Below are positions 20,892 through 31,740 of a stretch of DNA of 40,724 nucleotides, piece after piece. The position numbers and the translations under genes were made by a program. The notes beneath the pieces are model-generated. The model had not been told where the DNA came from and did not search any database. It was given only the letters and a program-made list of their open reading frames with translations. Position 1 is the first letter of the stretch. Each line of letters starts with the position of its first letter. The stretch covers positions 1 through 40,724 of the forward strand of contig NZ_FOJQ01000022.1 in the NCBI RefSeq assembly GCF_900111795.1. Reading direction: 5' to 3'. This DNA comes from Anoxybacillus pushchinoensis (GTDB lineage Bacteria > Bacillota > Bacilli > Bacillales > Anoxybacillaceae).

Positions 20892-21767
20892 ATGGAACAA
20901 ATGAAAAAAATATATGATCGTGTTGTTGCACAAATATTAGAAGGTGACTGGCTCGTTACAGTCGGTGTCAATTTATTTAAAATTGTCACGATTGTTTTTT
21001 TTGCATCTATTTTGTTAAAAGTTATAAAATTAACGATTGCAAAGTTTTTTGCTGTCCGACAAAAAGCACCGATCCGCTTGTCTGAGCGAAGAGAAGCGAC
21101 GTTAATGCGTTTGCTGAACAATATTGCTACGTATAGCATTTACTTTATTACGTTTATGATGGTTTTAGACGCTGTTGGCGTTAATATTCGTGCGATTTTA
21201 GCAGGTGCCGGGATCGTTGGGCTTGCTGTCGGATTTGGGGCGCAAAACCTTGTTCGCGATATTATTACCGGATTTTTTATTATTCTTGAAGATCAGTTTG
21301 CGGTTGGAGATTATGTGCGCATCGGGACATTTGAAGGACATGTAGAAGAAATCGGTTTGCGCACGACGAAGCTGAAAAGCTTTACGGGTGAAGTGCACAT
21401 TTTGCCAAATGGAACGATTACACAAGTGACAAACTTTTCTTTAAACAATAGTATTGCTGTTGTTGATGTGAGCATTGCCTATGAAGGAGATTTAGAAAGG
21501 GCGGAAGCTGTTATTCGTGAAGTGCTAGAAGAAATGCCAAGCAAATATGAAGACATTGTGAGTACGCCAGAACTGTTAGGCATTCAAAACTTAGGACCGT
21601 CTGAAGTTGTCATGCGCATTACGTGTGAAACGAAGCCGATGCGCCATTGGCATATTGCCCGCGCCTTGCGAAAAGAAATTAAGCTTCGTTTGGACGAGTG
21701 TGGAATTGAATTTCCGTTTCCTCGCTTAGTTCTTTATAATCGCGAACAGCAGGCAGAGCGTGCTTAA
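20892..21767 (+). CDS. MscS-family mechanosensitive ion channel
   Basis: A 291-aa small-conductance channel protein. There are three hydrophobic segments: about 20-45, 75-95 and the pore-lining TM3 near 100-125 (ILAGAGIVGLAVGFGAQNLV, Gly/Ala rich). The MscS beta domain (FAVGDYVRIGTFEGHVEEIGLRTT) and C-terminal alpha/beta domain follow. It releases solutes under hypo-osmotic shock. ATG 20892 after GGAGGTGG is chosen. An extended -10 (TGTTACAAT, 20824-20832) lies 60 nt upstream, but its -35 is weak. The gap to the divergent yyaC (20711-20891) holds no gene. Confidence 0.94.
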   Translation: MEQMKKIYDRVVAQILEGDWLVTVGVNLFKIVTIVFFASILLKVIKLTIAKFFAVRQKAPIRLSERREATLMRLLNNIATYSIYFITFMMVLDAVGVNIRAILAGAGIVGLAVGFGAQNLVRDIITGFFIILEDQFAVGDYVRIGTFEGHVEEIGLRTTKLKSFTGEVHILPNGTITQVTNFSLNNSIAVVDVSIAYEGDLERAEAVIREVLEEMPSKYEDIVSTPELLGIQNLGPSEVVMRITCETKPMRHWHIARALRKEIKLRLDECGIEFPFPRLVLYNREQQAERA

Positions 21768-21790
21768 ACAACGGAAAGGAGTGTGCTATA

Positions 21791-21985
21791 TTGAATAAAG
21801 AGTATGGCATGCACGATATTGTTGAAATGAAAAAGGCGCATCCTTGCGGTACAAATCGTTGGAAAATCATTCGAATGGGCATGGATATTCGCATCAAATG
21901 CGAAGGATGTGGTCATAGCGTTTTGTTACCGCGGAAAGAATTTGAGAAGAAAATGAAAAAAGTGCTTGTCAAACATGAGGAATAG
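21791..21985 (+). CDS. DUF951 family protein (YyzM-like)
   Basis: A 64-aa protein starting at TTG 21791 after GGAAAGGAG. The pattern HDIVEMKKAHPCGTNRWKI, then RIKCEGCGHSVLLPR, is the DUF951 signature: one Cys plus a CxxC, suggesting metal or nucleic-acid binding. A homologue (YyzM) sits next to ychF in B. subtilis. Function unknown. It lies between mscS and ychF with short gaps, probably co-transcribed. Confidence 0.9.
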   Translation: MNKEYGMHDIVEMKKAHPCGTNRWKIIRMGMDIRIKCEGCGHSVLLPRKEFEKKMKKVLVKHEE

Positions 21986-22005
21986 ATGAAGAGAGGAGCA
22001 TAACG

Positions 22006-23106
22006 ATGGGTTTAACAGCAGGAATTGTCGGTCTTCCGAACGTTGGAAAATCAACGTTGTTTAATGCGATTACAAAAGCAGGTGCGGAGTCTGCTAACTA
22101 TCCGTTTTGTACGATCGAGCCAAACGTTGGGATTGTTGAAGTGCCGGATGAGCGTCTAAAAACATTGACGGAATTATTTAATCCAAAACGTACGGTTCCA
22201 ACTGTATTTGAGTTTACAGATATCGCGGGAATCGTGAAAGGCGCAAGCAAAGGTGAGGGACTAGGGAATAAGTTTTTATCCCACATTCGTCAAGTGGATG
22301 CTATTTGCCAAGTTGTTCGTTGTTTCGCTGATGAAAATATTACTCACGTTGCTGGAAAAGTAGACCCGATTGCTGATATTGAAACAATTAATTTAGAGCT
22401 CGTTTTCGCTGATTTAGAAACAGTAGATAAGCGAATAGACCGTGTTGGAAAAATGGCGAAGCAAAAAGATAAGGAAGCGGTATTTGAATATGATATTTTA
22501 ATGAAACTGAAAGAAACATTTGAAGCGGGGAAACCGGCGAGAACGCTCTCATTTACTGAGGAAGAAATGAAAGTCGTGAAGCAACTCCATTTACTAACAA
22601 TTAAACCGATGTTGTACGTTGCTAACGTTGGGGAAGAAGATTTAGCTGATCCAAACAACAATGAATATGTCCAACAAGTAAAAGCATTTGCAAAAGAAGA
22701 CAACGCAGAAGTCATTGTTGTGTGCGCAAAAGTCGAGGCAGAGATGGCAGAATTAGACGATGAGGAAAAAGAGATGTTTTTACAAGAGCTCGGCATCGAG
22801 CAATCCGGCTTAGACCAGCTTATTCGTGCCTCATATAGCTTGCTTGGACTAGCAACGTACTTTACAGCGGGCGAGCAAGAGGTGCGTGCATGGACGTTTC
22901 GTAAAGGAATGAAAGCACCACAATGTGCTGGAATTATTCATTCTGATTTCGAAAGAGGATTTATTCGAGCTGAAACGGTATCTTATGAAGATTTAGTTGC
23001 GGCAGGGTCTATGGCTGCAGCACGTGAAGCAGGAAAAGTACGGCTAGAAGGAAAAGATTACGAAGTGCAAGATGGGGACATTATTCATTTTCGTTTCAAT
23101 GTCTAA
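22006..23106 (+). CDS. ychF: Redox-regulated ATPase YchF (Obg family)
   Basis: A 366-aa member of the YchF/OLA1 family: G1 GLPNVGKSTLFNAIT, DIAGIVKGASKGEGLGNKFL, and the non-canonical NVGEEDL in place of NKxD, which makes it favour ATP over GTP. The C-terminal TGS domain ends with VQDGDIIHFRFNV. It binds ribosomes and affects the oxidative stress response. The ribosome site AGAGGAG precedes ATG 22006. Confidence 0.97.
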   Translation: MGLTAGIVGLPNVGKSTLFNAITKAGAESANYPFCTIEPNVGIVEVPDERLKTLTELFNPKRTVPTVFEFTDIAGIVKGASKGEGLGNKFLSHIRQVDAICQVVRCFADENITHVAGKVDPIADIETINLELVFADLETVDKRIDRVGKMAKQKDKEAVFEYDILMKLKETFEAGKPARTLSFTEEEMKVVKQLHLLTIKPMLYVANVGEEDLADPNNNEYVQQVKAFAKEDNAEVIVVCAKVEAEMAELDDEEKEMFLQELGIEQSGLDQLIRASYSLLGLATYFTAGEQEVRAWTFRKGMKAPQCAGIIHSDFERGFIRAETVSYEDLVAAGSMAAAREAGKVRLEGKDYEVQDGDIIHFRFNV

Positions 23107-23108
23107 TG

Positions 23109-23137
23109 TTGCACATAAAAGACGTTCATGATATAAT
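23109..23137 (+). promoter_or_regulatory. rpsF-ssb-rpsR promoter
   Basis: TTGCAC (23109-23114) and TATAAT (23132-23137) are separated by 17 bp, close to sigma-A consensus. It starts just after the ychF stop and gives a leader of about 70 nt before the rpsF ATG. Confidence 0.8.
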
Positions 23138-23169
23138 CAGCAAATGTGAGTAATGATATATTGCTCCTT

Positions 23170-23200
23170 GCTCTGTAGAGAGCCGTGTAGACCAAAAGGA
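23170..23200 (+). promoter_or_regulatory. Possible S6:S18 autoregulatory leader
   Basis: In the rpsF leader, GCTCT (23170-23174) and AGAGC (23179-23183) form a hairpin with loop GTAG, and CCG overlaps the 3' side. S6:S18 leaders in many bacteria use a CCG bulge next to a stem upstream of rpsF. The ribosome site AAAGGAGGTGA begins at about 23195, so protein binding here could block translation. Family membership is inferred from position and the CCG only. Confidence 0.35.
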
Positions 23201-23215
23201 GGTGACTGTGTCGTG

Positions 23216-23503
23216 ATGAGAAAATACGAAATTATGTACATTATCCGTCCAAACATGGAAGAAGAAGCGAGAAAAGCAGTTGTTGAGCGTTTTAATAACG
23301 TGTTAACTGAAAATGGCGCAGAAATTACGAACGTGAAAGAATGGGGTAAGCGTCGTCTCGCTTATGAAATTGAAAAGTTCCGTGACGGTTACTACATGAT
23401 TTTAAACGTTGTTGCGAAGCCAGCAGCGGTTCAAGAATTTGACCGTTTAGCGCGCATCAGCGAAGATATCATTCGTCATATCGTCGTGAAGGAAGAAGAA
23501 TAA
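23216..23503 (+). CDS. rpsF: 30S ribosomal protein S6
   Basis: A 95-aa protein, [20 protein letters not shown] to the end HIVVKEEE, matching S6 over its full length. S6 pairs with S18 on the small-subunit platform. The ATG at 23216 aligns with B. subtilis; a GTG one codon earlier is in frame and nearer the ribosome site AAAGGAGGTGA. First gene of the rpsF-ssb-rpsR operon. Confidence 0.97.
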   Translation: MRKYEIMYIIRPNMEEEARKAVVERFNNVLTENGAEITNVKEWGKRRLAYEIEKFRDGYYMILNVVAKPAAVQEFDRLARISEDIIRHIVVKEEE

Positions 23504-23529
23504 TTTCCTCATGAATAGGAGTGGTTCTG

Positions 23530-24021
23530 ATGATTAATCGCGTAATTCTCGTCGGAAGACTGACGAAAGATCCAGAATTACGCTATACTCCAAATGGAGT
23601 TGCTGTTGCCACGTTTACGCTAGCGGTGAATCGAACGTATACGAACCAACAAGGTGAACGTGAAGCCGATTTTATCAACTGTATCGTTTGGCGCCGACAA
23701 GCTGAAAATGTGGCGAACTATTTGAAAAAAGGTAGTTTAGCTGGCGTAGAGGGTCGAATTCAAACGAGATCATATGAAAACCAAGAAGGAAAGCGAGTAT
23801 ATGTGACAGAGGTTGTCGCCGATAGCGTGCAGTTTTTGGAGCCGCGAGGTGGCGGTGAACAGCGTGGCATGGCATCAGGCAGCTATGGCGAGCCGTTTCC
23901 ATTTGGATCAAATCAGAACCCGAACCAAGGACGTAGCAGCGGATTTAGTCGTATTGATGATGATCCATTTGCGAACGATGGACGACCAATCGACATATCG
24001 GACGATGATTTGCCGTTTTAA
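23530..24021 (+). CDS. ssb: Single-stranded DNA-binding protein
   Basis: A 163-aa SSB with an N-terminal OB fold ([20 protein letters not shown], then [21 protein letters not shown]) of about 105 residues. A Gly/Asn/Pro/Ser-rich linker follows, and the acidic partner-binding tip is DDDLPF. It coats single-stranded DNA and recruits replication and repair proteins. ATG 23530 follows AGGAGTGG. Its place between rpsF and rpsR is standard in Firmicutes. Confidence 0.97.
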   Translation: MINRVILVGRLTKDPELRYTPNGVAVATFTLAVNRTYTNQQGEREADFINCIVWRRQAENVANYLKKGSLAGVEGRIQTRSYENQEGKRVYVTEVVADSVQFLEPRGGGEQRGMASGSYGEPFPFGSNQNPNQGRSSGFSRIDDDPFANDGRPIDISDDDLPF

Positions 24022-24051
24022 TATAAATCATTTTAGAAGGGAGGATATACG

Positions 24052-24288
24052 ATGGCAGGACGTAAAGGTGGACGTACAAAACGTCGTAAAGTTTGCTACT
24101 TTACAGCAAACGGAATTACGCACATCGACTACAAAGATGTAGACACGTTAAAGAAATTCATTTCTGAGCGTGGTAAAATTTTACCTCGCCGCGTAACAGG
24201 TACGAGTGCGAAATATCAACGTAAATTAACAATTGCGATCAAGCGTGCTCGTCAAATGGCTTTATTACCATACGTTGCGGGCGAGTAA
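24052..24288 (+). CDS. rpsR: 30S ribosomal protein S18
   Basis: A 78-aa basic protein with the S18 core (TNGI-type loop read here as [11 protein letters not shown], then [15 protein letters not shown] and [20 protein letters not shown]). It binds with S6 on the 30S platform. AGGGAGG precedes the ATG. A strong terminator follows within 10 nt. Confidence 0.97.
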   Translation: MAGRKGGRTKRRKVCYFTANGITHIDYKDVDTLKKFISERGKILPRRVTGTSAKYQRKLTIAIKRARQMALLPYVAGE

Positions 24289-24295
24289 AAAAGAG

Positions 24296-24330
24296 AAAGC
24301 AGTAAGGGGGACGAAGCCTTACTGCTTTTT
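24296..24330 (+). terminator. Terminator after rpsR
   Basis: AAAGCAGTAAGG (24296-24307) pairs with CCTTACTGCTTT (24317-24328) around a 9-nt loop, continuing into TTTTT. It ends the rpsF-ssb-rpsR operon; some read-through could feed yybS. Confidence 0.88.
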
Positions 24331-24351
24331 GCTTTCGAGGAGGGAAAAACA

Positions 24352-25284
24352 GTGAAAAACGCGCGCGTATTAACAGAGGGAGCGGTACAACTTGCTATTT
24401 TTACCGTGCTTCTTTTGCTTAGTTTATATATGCCAGTGTTTGGAATGGTCACTACGTTTTTTTTAGCTGTTCCATTTCTTTTGTTTACTATGCGTCATAC
24501 ATATAAAAATGGTTTATTTTTACTTGCTGCATCATTTATTCCATCCATTTGGTTCGGTTCACTATTTTCTGTACCGATGACGCTAATGTTTGCAACGAGT
24601 GGAGTGGTGATGGGGCACGTTTGGCGAAAAAAGGGTGGAACATATGCGGTTTTGCTCGCTGGAACGCTTTCTTTCTTACTTAGTATGATCATCATTTATG
24701 CCGCATCTGTTTTGTTCTTCGACATTCATATTGGCAAGCAAATTGAAGAGATGATGCAACAATCGTTTCAAAGTGCACAGGCGGTGTTAGAACAGTTTGG
24801 CCAACCAGTGAATGAGCAGTTTGAAAAAACGATGAAACAAACGATGGACGTTGTCCTCGATTTATTGCCGACTGCGTTTATCTTTGCTGCCGCATTTTTC
24901 GCTTGGATGACTCAACGAGCTGCTTTGCCAATTTTAAAGCGATTAAACGTACCCATCGGCGATTGGCAGCCGTTTCGTGAGCTCGTTTTACCAAAAAGCC
25001 TATTATGGTACTATTTAGCTGTGATGGTTTTGCTCTTTTTCCCAATTGAGCACGGATCGTTTCTTTATGTTGCGCTTCTCAACTTGTTTCAAATTTTGCA
25101 ACTGCTTATGACAATTCAAGGATTTTCATTCATTTTTTATTGGATGCATCATAAAAAGATGGGGCGTAAAGGAGCTATTGTGATTGTCGTTTTATCTCTA
25201 TTTTTCCCTTTTTTACTTCACCTCGTACGAATATTGGGTATAATTGATTTAGGATTTGATTTGCGAAAGAGGCTGAATGATTAA
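24352..25284 (+). CDS. yybS: YybS family membrane protein (DUF2232)
   Basis: A 310-aa integral membrane protein with about eight hydrophobic segments and a loop rich in Gln/Glu near residues 130-165. Sequence character, length and position directly before gdpP identify it as YybS, a DUF2232 family member whose function is not established. The start is GTG 24352 after GAGGAGGG. gdpP follows after 21 nt, so the two are probably co-transcribed. Confidence 0.88.
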   Translation: MKNARVLTEGAVQLAIFTVLLLLSLYMPVFGMVTTFFLAVPFLLFTMRHTYKNGLFLLAASFIPSIWFGSLFSVPMTLMFATSGVVMGHVWRKKGGTYAVLLAGTLSFLLSMIIIYAASVLFFDIHIGKQIEEMMQQSFQSAQAVLEQFGQPVNEQFEKTMKQTMDVVLDLLPTAFIFAAAFFAWMTQRAALPILKRLNVPIGDWQPFRELVLPKSLLWYYLAVMVLLFFPIEHGSFLYVALLNLFQILQLLMTIQGFSFIFYWMHHKKMGRKGAIVIVVLSLFFPFLLHLVRILGIIDLGFDLRKRLND

Positions 25285-25305
25285 TGAAACAAGGAGCTGA
25301 CGTTC

Positions 25306-27725
<2,420 letters not shown>

Positions 27726-27727
27726 TG

Positions 27728-27775
27728 AAATGTGATTTTATGCCGGATTTTTTCCGTGCATATAATCACATTTTT
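27728..27775 (+). terminator. Terminator after rplI
   Basis: A long hairpin: AAATGTGATT (27728-27737) pairs with AATCACATTT (27764-27773), and TATGC/GCATA with an inner CGG/CCG extend it. A run of Ts (27771-27775) follows. Confidence 0.85.
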
Positions 27776-27800
27776 CTTATGAGAAAGGATGGTGAGTAAC

Positions 27801-29165
27801 ATGGACGACGTATTTGCTGATCGACTTCCCCCACAAAACATTGAAGCTGAACAAGCTGTACTCGGGGCGATTTTATTAGAGCCATCCGCGCTCACAAGCG
27901 CTTCAGAAATATTAATCCCCGAAGATTTTTATCGGGCGGCTCATCAAAAAATTTTCCGGACGATGTTGCAATTATCCGATCGCGGTGAGCCGGTTGATTT
28001 AGTGACAGTCACATCAGAGCTAGCAGATGCAAATGCGCTTGAGGAAGTAGGCGGTGTTTCATATTTAACAGAGCTTGCGAATGCTGTTCCAACAGCGGCA
28101 AACGTGCAATATTATGCGAAAATTGTTGAAGAGAAATCTATTTTGCGCCGTTTAATTCGCACGGCTACATCGATTGCCCAAGACGGCTATACGCGTGAAG
28201 ATGAAGTAGAGGATGTATTAAATGAGGCTGAACGAAAAATTTTAGAGGTCTCCCAACGAAAAAATACGACGGGATTTCAAAACATAAAAGATGTACTTGT
28301 TCAAGCATATGATAACATTGAAATGCTCCATAACCGAAAAGGCGAAATTACCGGTATTCCAACCGGCTTTATTGAGCTTGATCGTATGACAGCAGGATTT
28401 CAACGGAGCGACTTTATTATTGTCGCTGCTCGCCCGTCTGTCGGAAAAACGGCATTTGCATTAAATATTGCCCAAAATGTAGCGACGCGTACAGGGGAAA
28501 ACGTGGCCATTTTCAGCTTGGAAATGGGGGCTCAACAACTCGTTATGCGTATGCTTTGTGCGGAGGGCAACATTAACGCCCAAAATTTACGGACGGGCAA
28601 ATTGACACCGGAAGATTGGGGAAAGTTGACGATGGCAATGGGAAGCCTTTCGAATGCAGGTATTTTTATTGATGACACCCCGAACATTCGCGTCAGTGAA
28701 ATTCGCGCCAAATGCCGTCGTTTAAAGCAAGAGCAGGGGCTTGGTATGGTACTCATCGACTATTTGCAACTTATTCAAGGAAGTGGACGAAATCGTGAAA
28801 ATCGCCAACAGGAAGTATCGGAAATTTCCCGCTCGCTAAAAGCGCTAGCACGTGAATTAGACGTTCCTGTCATTGCTTTATCTCAGCTTTCTCGTAGTGT
28901 AGAGCAGCGTCAAGATAAGCGACCGATGATGTCGGATTTGCGTGAATCGGGAAGTATTGAACAAGATGCTGATATTGTCGCCTTTTTATACCGCGATGAT
29001 TATTACGACAAAGAATCGGAGAATAAAAATATTATCGAAATTATTATCGCAAAACAACGGAACGGCCCTGTTGGCACGGTGCAGCTTGCTTTTGTGAAAG
29101 AATACAACAAGTTTGTCAACTTAGAGCGCCGCTTCGATGATACAAATGTTCCACCTGTTGCTTAA
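27801..29165 (+). CDS. dnaC: Replicative DNA helicase (DnaC in Bacillus, DnaB family)
   Basis: A 454-aa hexameric helicase, the same length as B. subtilis DnaC. The N-terminal domain starts MDDVFADRLPPQNIEAEQAV. The RecA-like domain has Walker A AARPSVGKTAFALN, LIDYLQLI (Walker B) and the arginine-finger region DLRESGSIEQDADI. It unwinds DNA at the fork. ATG 27801 follows AAAGGATGGTGAG. The in-frame ATG at 27789 would only add four residues. Confidence 0.97.
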   Translation: MDDVFADRLPPQNIEAEQAVLGAILLEPSALTSASEILIPEDFYRAAHQKIFRTMLQLSDRGEPVDLVTVTSELADANALEEVGGVSYLTELANAVPTAANVQYYAKIVEEKSILRRLIRTATSIAQDGYTREDEVEDVLNEAERKILEVSQRKNTTGFQNIKDVLVQAYDNIEMLHNRKGEITGIPTGFIELDRMTAGFQRSDFIIVAARPSVGKTAFALNIAQNVATRTGENVAIFSLEMGAQQLVMRMLCAEGNINAQNLRTGKLTPEDWGKLTMAMGSLSNAGIFIDDTPNIRVSEIRAKCRRLKQEQGLGMVLIDYLQLIQGSGRNRENRQQEVSEISRSLKALARELDVPVIALSQLSRSVEQRQDKRPMMSDLRESGSIEQDADIVAFLYRDDYYDKESENKNIIEIIIAKQRNGPVGTVQLAFVKEYNKFVNLERRFDDTNVPPVA

Positions 29166-29198
29166 TTTATACGAATAAAAAATGTTTATATTGATATA

Positions 29199-29211
29199 AA
29201 TGTTCGGTTTT
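29199..29211 (-). promoter_or_regulatory. PurBox (PurR operator) before purA
   Basis: The minus strand reads AAAACCGAACATT, a full match to the PurR box AWWWCCGAACWWT. A degenerate partner in the opposite orientation (core ACGAAT, 29167-29179) lies 19 nt away. It sits just upstream of the putative purA -35. In B. subtilis purA is repressed by PurR through such paired boxes. Confidence 0.7.
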
Positions 29212-29214
29212 TTA

Positions 29215-29243
29215 TTGATTTTTGGCAGTTGATTTGGTACACT
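29215..29243 (+). promoter_or_regulatory. Putative purA promoter
   Basis: TTGATT (29215-29220) and TACACT (29238-29243) are separated by 17 bp, next to the PurBox. The start would be about 30 nt before the purA ATG. Confidence 0.55.
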
Positions 29244-29280
29244 TACTTTGTTTGGAATTGATGAAGCGGAGGTGCTCGCT

Positions 29281-30567
29281 ATGTCTTCAGTTGTTGTTGT
29301 CGGAACACAATGGGGCGATGAGGGAAAAGGAAAAATTACGGATTTTTTGTCACAACATGCGGAAGTTATTGCACGATATCAAGGTGGAAATAACGCCGGA
29401 CATACAATTGTATTTAACGGTGAAAAGTATAAATTACATTTAATTCCTTCAGGTATTTTTTATAAAGATAAAATTTGCGTCATTGGAAACGGAATGGTTG
29501 TTGACCCGAAAGCTCTCGTGCAAGAATTAGCTTATTTACATGAGCGCGGAGTGAGTACGGAAAATTTACGCATTAGCAATCGTGCACACGTCATTTTGCC
29601 TTATCATTTGAAACTTGATGAAGTGGAAGAAGAACGAAAAGGGGCTAACAAAATTGGAACGACGAAAAAAGGAATTGGCCCGGCTTACATGGATAAGGCA
29701 GCACGTGTTGGCATTCGCATTGCAGATTTACTTGATCGTGAAGTATTTGCGGAAAAATTAGCACGCAATTTAGCAGAGAAAAATATTCTTTTTGAAAAAG
29801 TATACGGTGTCGAAGGATTTAAATTAGAGCATATTCTCGATGAGTACTATGAGTATGGACAACAAATCGCAAAATATGTTTGCGATACATCTGTCGTATT
29901 AAACGATGCACTTGATGAAGGGCGCCGTGTTCTATTTGAAGGTGCACAAGGGGTTATGCTCGATATTGACCAAGGAACATATCCGTTTGTTACGTCATCA
30001 AACCCGGTTGCTGGTGGAGTGACAATTGGCGCTGGTGTTGGTCCGACAAAAATAAAACACGTTGTTGGTGTCGCGAAAGCATATACAACCCGTGTAGGTG
30101 ATGGTCCATTTCCAACGGAGTTGAACAATGAAATTGGTGATCGCATTCGTGAAGTAGGTCGTGAGTATGGGACAACGACAGGGCGCCCGCGCCGCGTCGG
30201 TTGGTTCGATAGCGTTGTTGTTCGGCATGCGCGTCGAGTAAGTGGTATTACAGATTTATCATTAAATTCGATCGACGTATTAACAGGTATTGAAACATTG
30301 AAAATTTGCGTTGCTTATCGCTACAAAGGGCAGATCATCGAAGAGTTTCCGGCCAGCTTAAAAGTATTAGCAGAATGTGAACCTGTGTACGAAGAACTGC
30401 CAGGATGGACAGAGGATATTACTGGCGTCGAAAGCTTAGATGAACTACCAGCTAACGCGCGCCATTATGTTGAGCGCATCTCGCAATTAACGGGCATTCC
30501 GCTCTCCATTTTCTCTGTCGGCCCGGATCGTTCTCAAACGAATGTTGTTCGCAATGTGTATGCATAA
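29281..30567 (+). CDS. purA: Adenylosuccinate synthetase
   Basis: A 428-aa enzyme that joins IMP and aspartate using GTP, the first step from IMP to AMP. Visible motifs are the GTP-binding [23 protein letters not shown], and [12 protein letters not shown] near the IMP site. ATG 29281 ([12 protein letters not shown]) follows GCGGAGGTG; an earlier in-frame codon at 29248 would add a non-homologous extension. A PurR box lies upstream and a terminator downstream, so it is probably monocistronic. Confidence 0.98.
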   Translation: MSSVVVVGTQWGDEGKGKITDFLSQHAEVIARYQGGNNAGHTIVFNGEKYKLHLIPSGIFYKDKICVIGNGMVVDPKALVQELAYLHERGVSTENLRISNRAHVILPYHLKLDEVEEERKGANKIGTTKKGIGPAYMDKAARVGIRIADLLDREVFAEKLARNLAEKNILFEKVYGVEGFKLEHILDEYYEYGQQIAKYVCDTSVVLNDALDEGRRVLFEGAQGVMLDIDQGTYPFVTSSNPVAGGVTIGAGVGPTKIKHVVGVAKAYTTRVGDGPFPTELNNEIGDRIREVGREYGTTTGRPRRVGWFDSVVVRHARRVSGITDLSLNSIDVLTGIETLKICVAYRYKGQIIEEFPASLKVLAECEPVYEELPGWTEDITGVESLDELPANARHYVERISQLTGIPLSIFSVGPDRSQTNVVRNVYA

Positions 30568-30571
30568 CTAC

Positions 30572-30606
30572 AAAAAACGTCGATGGACAATTCATCGACG
30601 TTTTTT
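30572..30606 (+). terminator. Terminator after purA
   Basis: AAAAAACGTCGATG (30572-30585) pairs perfectly with CATCGACGTTTTTT (30593-30606) around a 7-nt loop. The A and T flanks make it potentially bidirectional. Confidence 0.9.
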
Positions 30607-30617
30607 ATTAAAAACTA

Positions 30618-30646
30618 TTGCTTTATGGCTATTTTTATAATAGAAT
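30618..30646 (+). promoter_or_regulatory. Putative tRNA promoter
   Basis: TTGCTT (30618-30623) and TAGAAT (30641-30646) are separated by 17 bp, ending 21 nt before tRNA-Asp. An overlapping TATAAT at 30636-30641 has no well-placed -35. Confidence 0.5.
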
Positions 30647-30667
30647 AATTTATGTCTTTTGAGATGC

Positions 30668-30743
30668 GGTTCCGTGGTGTAGGGGTTAACATGCCTGCCT
30701 GTCACGCAGGAGATCGCGGGTTCGAATCCCGTCGGAACCGCCA
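30668..30743 (+). tRNA. tRNA-Asp (anticodon GTC)
   Basis: A 76-nt cloverleaf. The acceptor stem is GGTTCCG with CGGAACC, the discriminator is G, and CCA is encoded. The anticodon arm CCTGC-CTGTCAC-GCAGG gives anticodon GTC. The T-arm GCGGG-TTCGAAT-CCCGT is intact. Confidence 0.97.
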
Positions 30744-30858
30744 TTTTTTATTTTCATAGGCGTACCGCTCGACTAGCATCTTGAGTAAACAAACGGAGAG
30801 CGGGACGAAGGACGTGTTGTTTCAAACTCATTAATAAAGGTAAGTGAATTACTTAAAC

Positions 30859-30931
30859 GGCTCGGTAGCTCAGTCGGTAGAGCAAAGGACTGAAAATCCT
30901 TGTGTCGGCGGTTCGATTCCGTCCCGAGCCA
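30859..30931 (+). tRNA. tRNA-Phe (anticodon GAA)
   Basis: A 73-nt cloverleaf. The acceptor stem is GGCTCGG with CCGAGCC, and the discriminator is A. The anticodon arm AAGGA-CTGAAAA-TCCTT gives GAA. The T-arm contains GGTTCGATTCC. The 3' CCA is not encoded (ACTT follows), so it must be added by the CCA-adding enzyme. The 115 nt between the two tRNAs contain no other recognisable feature. Confidence 0.96.
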
Positions 30932-30936
30932 CTTGG

Positions 30937-30970
30937 AAGCATAGATACATATATGTGTCTATGCTTTTTT
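30937..30970 (+). terminator. Terminator after tRNA-Phe
   Basis: AAGCATAGATACAT (30937-30950) pairs with ATGTGTCTATGCTT (30953-30966), one G-T pair and a tight loop, ending in TTTTTT. It separates the tRNAs from the walR operon. Confidence 0.85.
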
Positions 30971-31031
30971 ATTTTATAATGATGACATGATACACTATAA
31001 GTAAATATTCCTTTTTGGGGAGTGAATACAG

Positions 31032-31736
31032 ATGGAAAAAAAAATTTTAGTTGTGGACGATGAAAAACCAATTGCTGATATTTTGCAATTTAATTTAAAA
31101 AAAGAAGGATATGACGTACATTGTGCATACGATGGTGTCGAAGCGTTGCAAAAAGTAGAAGATGTACAACCAGACTTAATTTTATTGGATATTATGCTAC
31201 CACAAAAAGATGGAATGGAAGTATGTAGGGAAATTCGAAAAAAATACGATATGCCCATTATTATGTTGACAGCAAAAGATTCTGAAATCGATAAAGTGCT
31301 CGGGTTGGAGCTTGGTGCTGATGATTATGTAACGAAGCCATTCAGCACACGTGAGCTATTGGCGCGCGTGAAGGCGAATTTACGACGTCATCAACAAAAA
31401 CAAGAACAAGATCCAAAAGAAATGAGCGAAATCAAAATTGGTTCGCTTACCATTCATCCGGACGCCTATACTGTATCCAAACGGGGAGAACAAATTGAAT
31501 TAACTCATCGCGAATTTGAACTGCTCCATTATTTGGCGAAACATATCGGTCAAGTCATGACGAGAGAACATTTATTGCAAACAGTATGGGGGTACGATTA
31601 TTTTGGTGATGTGCGCACCGTTGATGTAACTGTCAGACGTTTGCGTGAAAAAATTGAAGACAACCCTTCGCATCCAACGTGGATTGTTACAAGACGCGGG
31701 GTAGGGTATTATTTACGAAATCCGGAACAGGAGTAA
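31032..31736 (+). CDS. walR: Response regulator WalR (YycF)
   Basis: A 234-aa OmpR-type regulator controlling cell-wall turnover. The receiver domain has the acidic pair D9-D10, phospho-acceptor Asp53 ([11 protein letters not shown]) and Lys102. Thr101, the equivalent of the PrkC target in B. subtilis WalR, is present. The C-terminal winged helix includes [23 protein letters not shown] 31032 follows TGGGGAGTG. walK starts 4 nt after the stop. This is the essential two-component system of low-GC Gram-positives. Confidence 0.98.
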   Translation: MEKKILVVDDEKPIADILQFNLKKEGYDVHCAYDGVEALQKVEDVQPDLILLDIMLPQKDGMEVCREIRKKYDMPIIMLTAKDSEIDKVLGLELGADDYVTKPFSTRELLARVKANLRRHQQKQEQDPKEMSEIKIGSLTIHPDAYTVSKRGEQIELTHREFELLHYLAKHIGQVMTREHLLQTVWGYDYFGDVRTVDVTVRRLREKIEDNPSHPTWIVTRRGVGYYLRNPEQE

Positions 31737-31740
31737 CAGC

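Noticed and set aside
30744-30858. Possible third tRNA or small gene between the two tRNAs
   Set aside because: No cloverleaf, ribosome site or open frame of note was found.
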